Assembly (NCBI GenBank): GCA_028281575.1
Contig: JANQJP010000064.1
Coordinates: 1 to 64,000, forward strand
DNA: 64,000 nt
Direction of reading: 5' to 3'
Source: Cellvibrionaceae bacterium
Lineage (GTDB): Bacteria; Pseudomonadota; Gammaproteobacteria; Pseudomonadales; Cellvibrionaceae
The notes below the pieces were generated by a model. It was not told the DNA's origin and searched no databases. It saw only the letters and a list, made by a program, of their open reading frames with translations. Positions 8,999 through 20,772 of this stretch are shown here, in pieces (positions within the stretch are counted from its first letter, which is position 1; each line of letters starts with the position of its first letter). The position numbers were made by a program, and so were the translations under genes.

Positions 8999-9157
8999 TC
9001 AATTTCCTCGTTGTGATTCATCTTCATCAGCGAACGGTAAATTTGCTGCTTCCTCAAACGCACTTTTTCGTTTGCCGCTATACGCCCAAACACAGATGCC
9101 AATAAAGGCCAGAAAAATAAACAGGGTAGACAACGCGCGCAAAAAATTAATATCCAT
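8999..9157 (-). CDS. ccoQ: cbb3 oxidase small subunit CcoQ
   Basis: A 52-residue protein starting MDINFLRALSTLFIFLAFIG, with one membrane helix then a charged tail (KRKSAFEEAANLPFADE). The FxEAANLPFADE pattern is the CcoQ/FixQ signature. It lies 13 bases after ccoO with a GAAGGTGA Shine-Dalgarno-like stretch before the ATG. CcoQ stabilises the oxidase complex. Confidence 0.92.
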   Translation of the reverse strand: MDINFLRALSTLFIFLAFIGICVWAYSGKRKSAFEEAANLPFADEDESQRGN

Positions 9158-9170
9158 ACTTCACCTTCAT

Positions 9171-9770
9171 TTATTGGAGAAGCAAACCGAGTTGCTGCAA
9201 ATAGGCCACCATGGCATCTATTTCGTATTTTCCTTCCACCTCGGCTTTTGCATTGGCAATATCTTCGTCGGTGTACGGTACACCTACCGCGCGTAACGCG
9301 CGCATTTTAGCTCCGGTTTTTTCACCATTTAACTTATTCGAAAACAGCCAGGGAAATGCGGGCATATTCGATTCCGGCACGACATGGCGCGGATTGTAGA
9401 GGTGGGCGCGGTGCCAATCGTCGCTATAGCGCCCACCGACACGCGCAAGATCAGGCCCGGTGCGTTTTGAACCCCAGAGAAACGGGTGCTCGTACACATG
9501 TTCACCTGCGACAGAATAATGCCCATAGCGTTCTGTCTCGGAGCGAAACGGGCGAATCATCTGCGAGTGGCAAACATTACAACCCTCGCGAATATAAATA
9601 TCCCGGCCTTCCAGCGATAAAGCGGGGAGCGGTTTAAGGCCCTCAATAGGTTCATTAGTTTGCTTTTGAAACATAAGCGGCACCAATTCCACCAGAGCGC
9701 CGAAACTGATCGCAATAATAATCAGCACGATCATCAAACCAATATTTTTTTCTACCTTGTCATGATTCAT
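9171..9770 (-). CDS. ccoO: cbb3 cytochrome oxidase subunit II, monoheme cytochrome c
   Basis: A 199-residue membrane-anchored cytochrome c. An N-terminal helix (about 10-33) is followed by a single heme motif CNVCH at 64-68 within [14 protein letters not shown], the family signature, and the segment [18 protein letters not shown]. The start overlaps the ccoN stop by 4 bases (ATGA), so translation is coupled. Confidence 0.97.
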   Translation of the reverse strand: MNHDKVEKNIGLMIVLIIIAISFGALVELVPLMFQKQTNEPIEGLKPLPALSLEGRDIYIREGCNVCHSQMIRPFRSETERYGHYSVAGEHVYEHPFLWGSKRTGPDLARVGGRYSDDWHRAHLYNPRHVVPESNMPAFPWLFSNKLNGEKTGAKMRALRAVGVPYTDEDIANAKAEVEGKYEIDAMVAYLQQLGLLLQ

Positions 9771-11212
9771 GCGCTGACAGCCTCTGGCGTTTTTTCTTCT
9801 GTGGTAGTTTCGTCATCCGTATCTGTGCGCGTTACTGTAAGATAAAGATTCCATGCCATCAGCAACATACCGGCAGTAAAAATGGCACCGCCAATAAAAC
9901 GCACAACATATCCGGGATAACTTGCTTCAACCGACTGAACAAAGCTGTAAGACAAACTGCTGTCTGCGTTGTAAGCACGCCACATTAAACCTTGGATAAT
10001 GCCATTTACCCACATGGACGCGATGTATAAGACCGTACCAATGGTCGACATCCAAAAGTGAATATTAATCATGCGAATGCTGTACATGCGTTCGCGCTCA
10101 AACATAATTGGCACAAGATGATAAATACAGCCAATGGAAATCATCGCTACCCAACCGAGGGCGCCACTGTGAACATGCCCGATGGTCCAGTCGGTATAGT
10201 GCGATAAACTGTTCACTGTCTTTATCGACATCATCGGGCCTTCAAAGGTCGACATACCGTAGAAAGACAGAGACACAACAAGGAAACGCAAAATCGGGTC
10301 AGTGCGCAATTTATGCCAGGCACCCGATAGCGTCATAATGCCGTTGATCATGCCACCCCAGGACGGAGCGAGTAAAAGCAGTGACATCACCATGCCGAGG
10401 CTTTGTGCCCAATCCGGCAGGGCGGTGAAATGTAAATGGTGAGGACCGGCCCAAATATAAACCGCAATCAGGGACCAGAAATGCACAATGGAAAGACGAT
10501 AAGAATATACCGGGCGCTCAGCCTGCTTGGGAACAAAATAATACATAATTCCCAGAAAACCCGCGGTAAGAAAAAAGCCCACCGCATTGTGACCGTACCA
10601 CCACTGCACCATGGCATCTACAGCACCTGCATAAACGGAATAGGATTTGGTTAAAGACACCGGCACCGCGAGACTATTGATAATGTGCAATACTGCCACC
10701 GTGACGATAAAGGCACCGAAGAACCAGTTCGCGACATAAATATGTGAGGTCTTGCGCCGGGTAATTGTGCCAAAAAAGAGTATCGCGTAACTCACCCAAA
10801 CCACGGCAATTAAAATATCAATCGGCCACTCAAGCTCAGCATATTCTTTTCCAGAGGTATAACCCAGGGGCAATGAGATAGCAGCCAGAACAATAACTAA
10901 TTGCCACCCCCAAAAAACAACAGCGGCCAGGCGATCCGAAATCAGCCGCGTTTGGCAAGTGCGCTGCACTACAAAAAGTGAACTGGCAAATAGTGCGCAG
11001 CCACCAAAAGCAAAGATCACGGCGTTAGTGTGCAAGGGGCGCAAGCGACCGAAACTCAGCCATGGCACATCGAAATTAAGTGCCGGCCAAACCAATTGCC
11101 CGGCAATTAATACGCCGACCAACATTCCGACAACGCCCCAAACGACAGTCATCACGGTAAACTGGCGTACAACTTTGTAGTTATATGCAGGCTGATCAAT
11201 GGATGAAGTCAT
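9767..11212 (-). CDS. ccoN: cbb3 cytochrome oxidase catalytic subunit I
   Basis: A 481-residue polytopic heme-copper oxidase subunit. The low-spin heme His is in [15 protein letters not shown], the copper-centre region includes [11 protein letters not shown] and [12 protein letters not shown], and the proximal heme histidines are in [12 protein letters not shown]. These are all CcoN landmarks. The enzyme reduces oxygen to water with high affinity and pumps protons. It is the second gene after the Yip1-like gene and probably shares the promoter controlled by the FNR/Anr box at 12027. Confidence 0.97.
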   Translation of the reverse strand: MTSSIDQPAYNYKVVRQFTVMTVVWGVVGMLVGVLIAGQLVWPALNFDVPWLSFGRLRPLHTNAVIFAFGGCALFASSLFVVQRTCQTRLISDRLAAVVFWGWQLVIVLAAISLPLGYTSGKEYAELEWPIDILIAVVWVSYAILFFGTITRRKTSHIYVANWFFGAFIVTVAVLHIINSLAVPVSLTKSYSVYAGAVDAMVQWWYGHNAVGFFLTAGFLGIMYYFVPKQAERPVYSYRLSIVHFWSLIAVYIWAGPHHLHFTALPDWAQSLGMVMSLLLLAPSWGGMINGIMTLSGAWHKLRTDPILRFLVVSLSFYGMSTFEGPMMSIKTVNSLSHYTDWTIGHVHSGALGWVAMISIGCIYHLVPIMFERERMYSIRMINIHFWMSTIGTVLYIASMWVNGIIQGLMWRAYNADSSLSYSFVQSVEASYPGYVVRFIGGAIFTAGMLLMAWNLYLTVTRTDTDDETTTEEKTPEAVSA

Positions 11213-11238
11213 AAATACACTGACCCTTGTATTTTCAT

Positions 11239-11841
11239 TTAATCGGTGAATACAGGCATAAAGCCGTTATCCCATAAAATAACGGTACCGCCCATGATGC
11301 ACATCAGAATAACCAGGCAAACGGCAATAATTGCGCTGGTATAAAGAAAGCCCTGCTCTTTGGGCATTTTCATTACAATAGGAATACCGGTGTAGAGAAG
11401 GTAAACAGACCAACATACGGCGAATACCCCCAAACTTAAATCGAGCCAGAGTACCGGATAAAACCCGACAACGCCGATGATAAATAACGGTGTCGCCGCA
11501 AAGGCGCTCACAACAATTCCCTTGCTCGTCGTGGTTTCCACACCGTAAGTTTTAGCCATCCAGCTAATGGAATATCCGACTACAGCAATCGAAATCAGCA
11601 TAGTGAAATAAAAAGCGATAATGAGCTTTAAAGCGCTTTGCGTAGTTAAGCGGGTCACGCCCTCGCCATCCCCCACAGCCCATCCGGAAACTGTCGTACC
11701 GTAATACCATGCAATACCAGGGATAAGCGCAAGAAGCACCGGATAAAGAAGATACGGCGTATATTGGTCAGGCTTGAGGGTAGCTGTTAATTGCCATTGT
11801 TTTAGTGGGAAAAACAAAAAACCAAAGGGGTTGGCGATCAT
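11239..11841 (-). CDS. Yip1-family membrane protein upstream of ccoN
   Basis: A 200-residue protein with five or so hydrophobic segments and the N-terminal [11 protein letters not shown] stretch typical of bacterial Yip1-domain (DUF1282-like) proteins. It precedes ccoN by 26 bases on the same strand, so it is probably the first gene of the operon. The cellular role of bacterial Yip1 proteins is not established. Linkage to cbb3 oxidase suggests a part in assembly or membrane placement of the complex; that is inference from position only. Confidence 0.75.
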   Translation of the reverse strand: MIANPFGFLFFPLKQWQLTATLKPDQYTPYLLYPVLLALIPGIAWYYGTTVSGWAVGDGEGVTRLTTQSALKLIIAFYFTMLISIAVVGYSISWMAKTYGVETTTSKGIVVSAFAATPLFIIGVVGFYPVLWLDLSLGVFAVCWSVYLLYTGIPIVMKMPKEQGFLYTSAIIAVCLVILMCIMGGTVILWDNGFMPVFTD

Positions 11842-12206
11842 AGTGGGTTGACTCTCACTTTATTTTGAAGACCGAGTGAAGACCAAGTAATGACTACCTA
11901 CTTCAGGTTTAGCCTTTTACCACCGGTTCACAAACTGCTTGAACTCTAGTGCCTCGAAAGGTTCGAGCATTTTACCCACTTAATTTTTCTGACCGATAGC
12001 ACATTATTCTAAATTCCGATATGAATTTGATGTCAATCAAATCTTGGTTTCTTTTGAGATTTTAAAAGACAAAACTCGGTATGTTTTGCTATACATCCAC
12101 TCCAATGTTAGAACGTATACGGCAAATTGCCAGGCACAAGCCAGCCACAAATTAAAGACAAAATAGTTAAAGTGACACGCATAGCACGGTTCTACTGGTA
12201 GATAGA
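11842..12206. other. Regulatory gap between the cco operon and the CRISPR array
   Basis: About 365 bases without a credible gene. The left part should hold the cco promoter and contains the FNR/Anr box. The right part (about 12041-12206) lies at the trailer end of the CRISPR array, which is transcribed leftward into it. No strong terminator is visible there. Confidence 0.5.
12027..12040. promoter_or_regulatory. FNR/Anr box for the cco operon
   Basis: TTGATGTCAATCAA is a perfect match to the FNR/Anr consensus TTGAT-N4-ATCAA. It sits 186 bases upstream of the Yip1-like start. If it works as a class II site centred at -41.5, transcription would begin near 11992. FNR/Anr activation under low oxygen is the standard control of cbb3 operons. 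Confidence 0.85.
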
Positions 12207-14797
12207 GGTTCATCTCCACACTCGTGGGGAACACGGCTTGCCAAGTGATATTCGGGATAGCGATATCGGTTCATCCCCACGCTCGTGGGGAACACAAGCG
12301 CCGGCTTTCGGATGCGGAGGTTGACTACGGTTCATCCCCACGCTCGTGGGGAACACAGGGGCACAAATATTACTGAGCTGCCCGATGACGGTTCATCCCC
12401 ACGCTCGTGGGGAACACCTGCTTGCCACGGAACGCGACAACAACATCGACGGTTCATCCCCACGCTCGTGGGGAACACGTGAAGAGGGAGCGATTACCGC
12501 AGAGATAATTCGGTTCATCCCCACGCTCGTGGGGAACACCAGGCATACGAACAGCAGTTCAATGACCCTCGCGGTTCATCCCCACGCTCGTGGGGAACAC
12601 TCAGATATTACCGCAGGCGGTGCGCGTAGAGACGGTTCATCCCCACGCTCGTGGGGAACACCCGTGGGCGACGGCAACGGAAGCAAGCGTATGCGGTTCA
12701 TCCCCACGCTCGTGGGGAACACTTAATCCAGACTAATTTTACTGCGGGTGAGCTCGGTTCATCCCCACGCTCGTGGGGAACACGTAATCCGTGTCATCAT
12801 GTTTAAACTCAAACTGCGGTTCATCCCCACGCTCGTGGGGAACACTTGCAGTGTGTTGGTTGCGGGGAAAGTTCTACCGGTTCATCCCCACGCTCGTGGG
12901 GAACACCTATCTGCATCACGGTGAAATGGGTCGCCCAACGGTTCATCCCCACGCTCGTGGGGAACACAACCGCGTCGCTTGGCACATGTAATAACACTTC
13001 GGTTCATCCCCACGCTCGTGGGGAACACAAATTATGGATGTTAACAAAGCCATACGAATACGGTTCATCCCCACGCTCGTGGGGAACACTGTCGCTACAA
13101 CATCGTAATAACTAGGTCGGTCGGTTCATCCCCACGCTCGTGGGGAACACTTCGGATACAACCCGAATGCCCATCATGAGTGCGGTTCATCCCCACGCTC
13201 GTGGGGAACACATTCGAGCGATCACCAATGTGCGACCCTGGTGCGGTTCATCCCCACGCTCGTGGGGAACACGGAATAATCGATATCGTGTGTCCGTGTT
13301 GTGCCGGTTCATCCCCACGCTCGTGGGGAACACCCACACCCCCAGCATTCTTACCCCCAAATTTGCGGTTCATCCCCACGCTCGTGGGGAACACGATATC
13401 GCAGATGCGAAAAACAGGCCCACCGTCGGTTCATCCCCACGCTCGTGGGGAACACAAATCAGCGGCGTTTGATCAATATAAATGTTGCGGTTCATCCCCA
13501 CGCTCGTGGGGAACACAGTACAAGGGGTTTTTGTCAATATCATTCATACGGTTCATCCCCACGCTCGTGGGGAACACCAATAGATAAACAGGCTCAAGCG
13601 ATTAGTGATCGGTTCATCCCCACGCTCGTGGGGAACACTTGACTACAACCTGAGCTCAGAGTCTGCGGTGCGGTTCATCCCCACGCTCGTGGGGAACACG
13701 TTGTAGAATACGAAGCCGAACGGCCTACTATCGGTTCATCCCCACGCTCGTGGGGAACACGCACCTATTCGACGGCGAAGACGTGGGCGGGCCGGTTCAT
13801 CCCCACGCTCGTGGGGAACACTGAACCTGTTATACATCTTTGCCAGTCCGAGCCGGTTCATCCCCACGCTCGTGGGGAACACTTCTTGACTAATATTTTG
13901 AGAGCGCATATGTGCGGTTCATCCCCACGCTCGTGGGGAACACACAGATTTAAAGATCTTCCAAGTCACAGTCATCGGTTCATCCCCACGCTCGTGGGGA
14001 ACACCCATTTATTGACATTTTGCAATTTAAATATGGCGGTTCATCCCCACGCTCGTGGGGAACACTTTTCCATAACTTAATGTTTTATCAATCAGCCCGG
14101 TTCATCCCCACGCTCGTGGGGAACACACTCAAGCGTTTAGTGATTCGCGCAATGAGCGCGGTTCATCCCCACGCTCGTGGGGAACACCGCAATACGCGAG
14201 ACATGTCAGCTGTTGAGATCGGTTCATCCCCACGCTCGTGGGGAACACCTAGATGAATACGTTAGTCAGGATCAGTTAGGCGGTTCATCCCCACGCTCGT
14301 GGGGAACACTGTTTCCGTTTCAACTCTTAAATTGACGAGACCGGTTCATCCCCACGCTCGTGGGGAACACTCGTGCGCGCTGCTTCGTCCCGTGTCGCTT
14401 CGCGGTTCATCCCCACGCTCGTGGGGAACACATCCGTGAGTATTTTGAATTGCTCGGCGCTCACGGTTCATCCCCACGCTCGTGGGGAACACTTGTACGC
14501 CGGATCGAGGTCTAATCCAAAAGCCGGTTCATCCCCACGCTCGTGGGGAACACGATTTTCGTTAAGCGTTGAAGTTGTAAATAATCGGTTCATCCCCACG
14601 CTCGTGGGGAACACGGCAACGGCGATGAATAAATCTGAAACACCATCGGTTCATCCCCACGCTCGTGGGGAACACAACTGGAATTCTTGCGATTTTGAAA
14701 CTGGTTTCGGTTCATCCCCACGCTCGTGGGGAACACCTCTTCAAACTTGAAACCGCGACAAGTTCGATCGGTTCATCCCCACGCTCGTGGGGAACAC
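12207..14797 (-). CRISPR. Type I-E CRISPR array, 43 repeats and 42 spacers
   Basis: The plus strand shows 28-29 nt repeats GGTTCATCCCCACGCTCGTG-GGGAACAC every 61 bases. The transcribed strand is minus, giving GTGTTCCCC...GGGGATGAACCG with a stable hairpin and the 8-nt handle ATGAACCG, as in type I-E. I count 43 repeats. All look identical except the leftmost (12207-12234), which has two changes and lies at the leader-distal end where old repeats decay. One unit is 62 bases long (spacer around 12784-12817); the rest are 61. Near-perfect conservation suggests a recently active array. No spacer obviously matches this window. Confidence 0.98.
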
Positions 14798-14857
14798 ACT
14801 AAGTATATATACTTGTTTTTAAAGAACAATTTCCCTTAAAGCATTTCTACCAACTAT
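14798..14857 (-). promoter_or_regulatory. CRISPR leader
   Basis: This short AT-rich stretch between the cas2 stop and the first leader-end repeat is where the promoter and integration signals should lie. On the minus strand it reads AAATGCTTTAAGG..., then GTATATATACTT just before the repeat, which recalls the leader end of E. coli type I-E arrays (from memory). The TATATA could be a -10 element. The orientation agrees with the degenerate repeat being at the far end. An IHF site is not clear. Confidence 0.7.
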
Positions 14858-16077
<1,220 letters not shown>

Positions 16078-16087
16078 GGCTATTCAA

Positions 16088-16765
16088 TTAACATCTTTTT
16101 ATTAACATAAGCCCACAACCAAAGCCCTTCGCATGACCAAAACCTTGATAGAGCCGCGCTAGAAAAACTTCTGGGCTATTTACCGTTAATATGCCCTGGT
16201 AATCAACACTCGAAAATCTGATATTTTCCTTACTGTTTTTCTTACCCTGATGCTGAGCATAACGTTCTACCTCGGGAACAAAGTCCATACTAACCCCCCA
16301 TTTTTCAAGGCGTTTCTCATCGGCTATCCAGGCCTTTGCCGCTTGATTGGCCAAGCTTTTGATGCTTTCAGCGTTCTTTTCGCCCCGCTCCTTAGCTTGG
16401 CGTTTTGCATGCATTAATACATCATGCCGTCTACTTTTACCTGAAGTTTCTTTAATGGTTATAGTCGGGTTGACCCTTAGCCGAAAAGCTAAACGATCAC
16501 CCGTGCTTAATTGCGGGCTAAAAGGCTTGGATTGAACGCTAAAAATGGGATTATCATTTTCGGGGGCCAATTGAGATAATACAAAGAATTCCGGTAGACC
16601 CGATGCGTGCATGTCTTCCCGATAAATAAAATCTCGACCTTTGCTCGCACCTTTAAATAACTGCCAGATAATTTGATGGGTAGCGTAGACACCCGTGGTT
16701 TTTAAATCCAGTAACTCTCTGGCAGTATCTGCGGAGCGCACCAGTGTGACTTTAGATAAATACAT
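16088..16765 (-). CDS. cas6e: CRISPR RNA endonuclease Cas6e (CasE)
   Basis: A 225-residue Cas6e/CasE with two ferredoxin-like folds. It starts MYLSKVTLVRSADTARELL and ends with a glycine-rich RNA-binding loop (GFGHAKGFGCGLMLI). His34 in ATHQIIWQLF occupies the region of the catalytic histidine of E. coli CasE. It cuts each repeat below the hairpin to make crRNAs with an 8-nt handle and stays bound to the 3' hairpin. The start overlaps the cas5e stop by one base. Confidence 0.94.
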   Translation of the reverse strand: MYLSKVTLVRSADTARELLDLKTTGVYATHQIIWQLFKGASKGRDFIYREDMHASGLPEFFVLSQLAPENDNPIFSVQSKPFSPQLSTGDRLAFRLRVNPTITIKETSGKSRRHDVLMHAKRQAKERGEKNAESIKSLANQAAKAWIADEKRLEKWGVSMDFVPEVERYAQHQGKKNSKENIRFSSVDYQGILTVNSPEVFLARLYQGFGHAKGFGCGLMLIKRC

Positions 16766-17502
16766 TAGCCTTCCTCCACAGTGAGTTGATGCATGGTTCT
16801 TTGCTTAAATTGCCAGCGTGTTTTGCTCACAGGCTCATCCCACGGCTGAAAGGTTAATGTACTTTCGCTTGGTATTTGTTCTTTTGAACCTTCCCAAAAA
16901 TAAGTAACCTCACGTTTTTTGTTTAGCCATAAGGCATCTTCTTTATGACTTCTAGTGATGGCTGGAAATTCATAGTCAAGCGCAGATTTCAATTCATCAA
17001 ACTCCATCACCACTGGCATTAACGGAAGTGATGGTGGGCATGACTTTCGGCCTAGGCATAGCGAATACACCGGCCTTTCCAATGCAGACTGGATTGTTTC
17101 AAGAGAGAAAGACGCCCGATCGCTTAACGAAATAGCGATCACCCATAAACCATCGCAGCGGTAGTCACGGCTGGACAACACAGTATTTAATTTTGCTTCT
17201 GACAGCTCGCTTTTTCGCGTTCGATGAAACACTTTTTTATTGTGCGAAGGGACTTGCGTAGTATGGTAATCGCGAACTAGGGAACTCGGCGTACACTGCT
17301 TAAACGCAATTAATATACCACTTTGCAAGCCTGCCAATTTCTTTTCATTTTCCCGTTTTATTCCTAGCGCAGCGCCTAATAAGCCAAGTATCGCCGAGCG
17401 CGTTGGCTGTAAGCCTGTTGGGCGGTCACCACCGACAGCCGCTTGTCCCCAACTTGCCATCGCACCATAAAGTCTAAACACTAGATATTGTTGCATTGCC
17501 AA
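16765..17502 (-). CDS. cas5e: Cascade subunit Cas5e (CasD)
   Basis: A 245-residue Cas5e. It opens with the family pattern LVFRLYGAMASWGQAAVGGDRPT and has the QPTRSAILGLLGAALGI helix. Cas5e caps the 5' handle of the crRNA in Cascade. It lies 9 bases after cas7e and overlaps cas6e by one base. Confidence 0.94.
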   Translation of the reverse strand: MAMQQYLVFRLYGAMASWGQAAVGGDRPTGLQPTRSAILGLLGAALGIKRENEKKLAGLQSGILIAFKQCTPSSLVRDYHTTQVPSHNKKVFHRTRKSELSEAKLNTVLSSRDYRCDGLWVIAISLSDRASFSLETIQSALERPVYSLCLGRKSCPPSLPLMPVVMEFDELKSALDYEFPAITRSHKEDALWLNKKREVTYFWEGSKEQIPSESTLTFQPWDEPVSKTRWQFKQRTMHQLTVEEG

Positions 17503-17511
17503 TCTCCTTTT

Positions 17512-18555
17512 TTAACTGGCAACAAAATCTAATAATTCGGAAAAACTGCCCTCGCCGGTAATGGCATTAATCGCATAGCGCGTATCTGCACAACTTTCGT
17601 AGACTCTATCCATTTTTTCAACGGTTGAGTTCAAAGCATTAATGGCCGCTGTCGCTTGATCATCTCCGGCAACCGGTTTTAAGAACGCCACCGAAAGTGA
17701 ACGCGGTTGTTGCTGGCCTTTTTCTGCCAGCACATAGCTGGCATAAGCCCGTGACGCAAAACTATTTTGTTTGCCCTTTGGCGATACTTTTACAGCGGCT
17801 TCGGTTAGGGCTTTAATCGCTTTGTTTGCCAGCGCCTCATCGCCACTCAGGTTGTCTACAAGCAAGGTTTTATTAATGCAAATATTGCTGTAAAAGAGTG
17901 CTGCAGCAAAGCTGGATTCACCGATATGCGCCGAGCCAGCATCTTCCGTTTTATCATTTAAATCATCCACAGCGGTAAAGTAATCGTCCTCCACTACCAC
18001 GCTGTGCACGCTAATGGCATGGGCCACCTGGCATGCCGCCTCGATATTATTTGCCGGGCTGGACGCCAGCATTCTACCGAACATAGCGATATCAACCGCA
18101 CTGGATTCTGCCTTTAGCAAGTCCAAATCTTCTTTTTCTGGCTTTCTATTTTCTGCGATGAGCTTGTCAACTAGTTCAAAGACAGCCCCCTCTTCTTCCG
18201 GGCTAATGTGAACAAGTTGTTCAACTTCGGCCCGCTCTTTTTTTGTATTGATTTTACCAAATACACCCGCGATGGACTCCGCCCATTCTTTTGCATTTTT
18301 TTCTTTAATCCCGGCGCTTTCAAATTTCTCTAGCACTTTGCTCCCTAACCTTTTGGTTCTGGTGCCAATATGGCCGGCCATCGCCTCTTCAAATATTTCA
18401 GATACACGCCAATTGCGTTTTAAACTTTGGGAGCTGACTCTCAAACGATCAAAACCACCCATGGTTGCCGTTTTGGGTCTACCTAAGTCGTCTCGGTTAA
18501 GGTTAGAGGGAGCATAAGAAGTAAGAAAGTGTAATTGGATAAACTGACTCATCAT
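17512..18555 (-). CDS. cas7e: Cascade backbone subunit Cas7e (CasC/Cse4)
   Basis: A 347-residue Cas7e, beginning FIQLHFLTSYAPSNLNRDDLGRPK and followed by the basic SSQSLKRNWR motif. Six copies polymerise along the crRNA spacer in Cascade. The segment DIAMFGRMLAS is typical of the family. The start is close to the cse2 stop, about 20 bases. Confidence 0.95.
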   Translation of the reverse strand: MMSQFIQLHFLTSYAPSNLNRDDLGRPKTATMGGFDRLRVSSQSLKRNWRVSEIFEEAMAGHIGTRTKRLGSKVLEKFESAGIKEKNAKEWAESIAGVFGKINTKKERAEVEQLVHISPEEEGAVFELVDKLIAENRKPEKEDLDLLKAESSAVDIAMFGRMLASSPANNIEAACQVAHAISVHSVVVEDDYFTAVDDLNDKTEDAGSAHIGESSFAAALFYSNICINKTLLVDNLSGDEALANKAIKALTEAAVKVSPKGKQNSFASRAYASYVLAEKGQQQPRSLSVAFLKPVAGDDQATAAINALNSTVEKMDRVYESCADTRYAINAITGEGSFSELLDFVAS

Positions 18556-18576
18556 GATATTCCTTTTTTAAATAAT

Positions 18577-19140
18577 TTATTTTTTATCAGAGGCGTGGCG
18601 GTAGTAATCCATTGCCCATCTGACGGTGATTCTTTTATCGGCGGACCGAGGCTTGAAATGATAGTGCTCTTCAAACCACCGCGAGATATCCAACGCCAAC
18701 GAGGCAACGTTAACTTCACATTTAACGAGTTGGACAGTTCGGCGCAGTCGGGTTAGGAGCTCTGCAGGGCTGTTCGCATTTTGCAACTGCGCAAAACGCA
18801 ACTCGCTCACAATCGGCTTGTCACCTTCGTGCTTTTTCCCCGCGGCCTTGGCCAGAGAATCGTGGATATCTTTTTTTACAAATACCAATACGGTGGCAAT
18901 CGTAGCCCAGCACTCCATACCGTTTTCATCACTGGCACCGGTAACGGACTCCGGCAAACTTAGCCACAATGACCTAAACCCCTCGGTTAACATGGCCTCA
19001 TCGACACTGGCACAGCGCTTAAGCTGCGCTTTGTAGTTTGTAGGGGCAGGCGGGATATGTTTTTCCTTTAGCTCTGACGGTGATAAAAACATACTTTGCC
19101 ACCAGCGAACGACGACTGACTTGCATTGTTCGTCCATCAA
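18577..19140 (-). CDS. cse2: Cascade small subunit Cse2 (CasB)
   Basis: A 187-residue all-helical protein with the Cse2 elements WWQSMF and RCASVDEAMLTEGFRSLW and a C-terminal RWAMDYYRH. Two copies line the belly of Cascade and stabilise the displaced strand. The start overlaps the cse1 stop by four bases (ATGA-type), so translation is coupled. Confidence 0.92.
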   Translation of the reverse strand: MMDEQCKSVVVRWWQSMFLSPSELKEKHIPPAPTNYKAQLKRCASVDEAMLTEGFRSLWLSLPESVTGASDENGMECWATIATVLVFVKKDIHDSLAKAAGKKHEGDKPIVSELRFAQLQNANSPAELLTRLRRTVQLVKCEVNVASLALDISRWFEEHYHFKPRSADKRITVRWAMDYYRHASDKK

Positions 19141-20738
19141 CTTGCCTCCTTAAGCGAATCAATTTTATTGTTTTTGATAAAGTTTTTAATATCTTTACCG
19201 CCATATAACCAACCAGATAAGCGCTGTCGGGCCTTAATACGCTTTGCCATCGAGCGTTCTGCCCCCAATTCCGAAAGCACCAGCTCATCGAAGAGATCCA
19301 AAGCAGTATTTCGAATAGAGTTTAACCATCGCTGTGCTTGTTCCGGGGTGAGCGCTGTATCATTTTGAGTAGCGCTATCCACCAGGCTTTTTGCTGTCTT
19401 AAAAAATGCAGTTTCGGTTCTTTGCCAGAACGCCACATCGATAAAGGAAAAGTCGCCTTTCACATCTCCAGGTTTTTCAAACCACGCGGATTTAATTTGC
19501 GAGCGACAGTGCCACAGCGCATCAACGGCCAACTTTTGTATATCGCGAACATACTCTAATACCTGTTCTTGTTGTTCAGCGCGCATGGCAAATAAGGGGA
19601 GTGTTGTTGAATACCAGCCTCGTGCTTTCATGTTATCCATGTCATAGCCGAATACCCACAAATTGGGAATTTGGCCAAAACTTTCGGGTAATGCCTCGTG
19701 CACTTCGTAATAGTGATTAACGACGGCGGCACACCGTTGGCCTTGCTCATCACTTGAGAGCGTTAACGCATCCCAGATTTTGTAGTTAATTCCCCCCGGC
19801 TGCCCCTTAGCTGATAGGTGTTCTTCTTCTGGCTTTTTGGGGTTCCATTTATACGGTGTGAGCGGATGAGACCAGGTTCCCGAATAATTTCCGCCGTAGT
19901 TTTGCGTTTTGTATTCGGACACAAAACTCTCACACTCCTTGCCGGTAATGTCGCATACGCCACGCTCGTTATTTACCTGTAAGCGAATACGGCGTGGCAT
20001 CGCCCAATACATATGTAGGGGATGAATATTTTTATCTCGGAAAAGAATCTCGTTGCCTTTCTTTTCACTGGTTCGGGTTTTTTCCAACCAGGGAAACACT
20101 TCACCGCTTTTCAAGTCAGGATCGTCATAAACCCATTCGTTTTTATTAATGACGTTAAGCCACAACTTATGCCAAAGCGATGCTGGTGAATGCTGCGGAA
20201 GGATTAGGGTCGTTAATGGGCCTCCCCCACGTAAGCTGGTCCGGTGACCTTGTCCGCCACTGGGCGCATTGATTTGCAGCGTAAACAACGCAAGCGCGGC
20301 CATTTCTAATGACATTCGCTCACCGATGCCTCGTTTAATAAAGTGGTCGGTGTTTAATTTAAGACCGTTCTCACCCGGCGCTTCGATAAGCAAACTTGAA
20401 ACAGGCACAGACTTCGCAGTATCTAGCGTGTCCAAGTCCTGCATAAACAACGGACCGTCACCCGTAAGATTAAATGCGTGGACAACGCTTTGAAATTGCA
20501 CTTCTAGTTCTTCACAGCTCGGTGGCCGTTTGTATCTATCAACCCATTCGTACTTATCCACAGGCGCCATCACTGTTTGCAATAAGCCAATGGCAAACTG
20601 ATAGGCGGTACCCTGGAAATCGGCTCTCGGTAAAGCAAAATCAACGACATTAGGGTCTGATATAGAGGTAATTGGCAGTATTTTTTCGCTGCTATCAACC
20701 AGCTTAAATGGCAGCCAGGGGGCTTCGATTAGATTCAT
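19137..20738 (-). CDS. cse1: Cascade large subunit Cse1 (Cas8e, CasA)
   Basis: A 533-residue Cas8e/CasA that recognises the PAM and recruits Cas3. It begins MNLIEAPWLPFKLVDSSEK and contains the family blocks NAPSGGQGHRTSLRGGGPL and the tryptophan-rich middle. It is the first classic cas gene of the Cascade-cas1-cas2 operon. No strong Shine-Dalgarno precedes its ATG; the 39-residue membrane peptide ORF ends 34 bases upstream, so coupling to that ORF is possible. Confidence 0.95.
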   Translation of the reverse strand: MNLIEAPWLPFKLVDSSEKILPITSISDPNVVDFALPRADFQGTAYQFAIGLLQTVMAPVDKYEWVDRYKRPPSCEELEVQFQSVVHAFNLTGDGPLFMQDLDTLDTAKSVPVSSLLIEAPGENGLKLNTDHFIKRGIGERMSLEMAALALFTLQINAPSGGQGHRTSLRGGGPLTTLILPQHSPASLWHKLWLNVINKNEWVYDDPDLKSGEVFPWLEKTRTSEKKGNEILFRDKNIHPLHMYWAMPRRIRLQVNNERGVCDITGKECESFVSEYKTQNYGGNYSGTWSHPLTPYKWNPKKPEEEHLSAKGQPGGINYKIWDALTLSSDEQGQRCAAVVNHYYEVHEALPESFGQIPNLWVFGYDMDNMKARGWYSTTLPLFAMRAEQQEQVLEYVRDIQKLAVDALWHCRSQIKSAWFEKPGDVKGDFSFIDVAFWQRTETAFFKTAKSLVDSATQNDTALTPEQAQRWLNSIRNTALDLFDELVLSELGAERSMAKRIKARQRLSGWLYGGKDIKNFIKNNKIDSLKEAS

Positions 20739-20772
20739 TTGTTATACATATCCCAATTTTCATAAAAAATAT

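Noticed and set aside
12285-14750. Many overlapping plus-strand ORFs with repeating [19 protein letters not shown] and GSSPRSWGT peptides
   Set aside because: They are translations of the CRISPR repeats in three frames, not genes.
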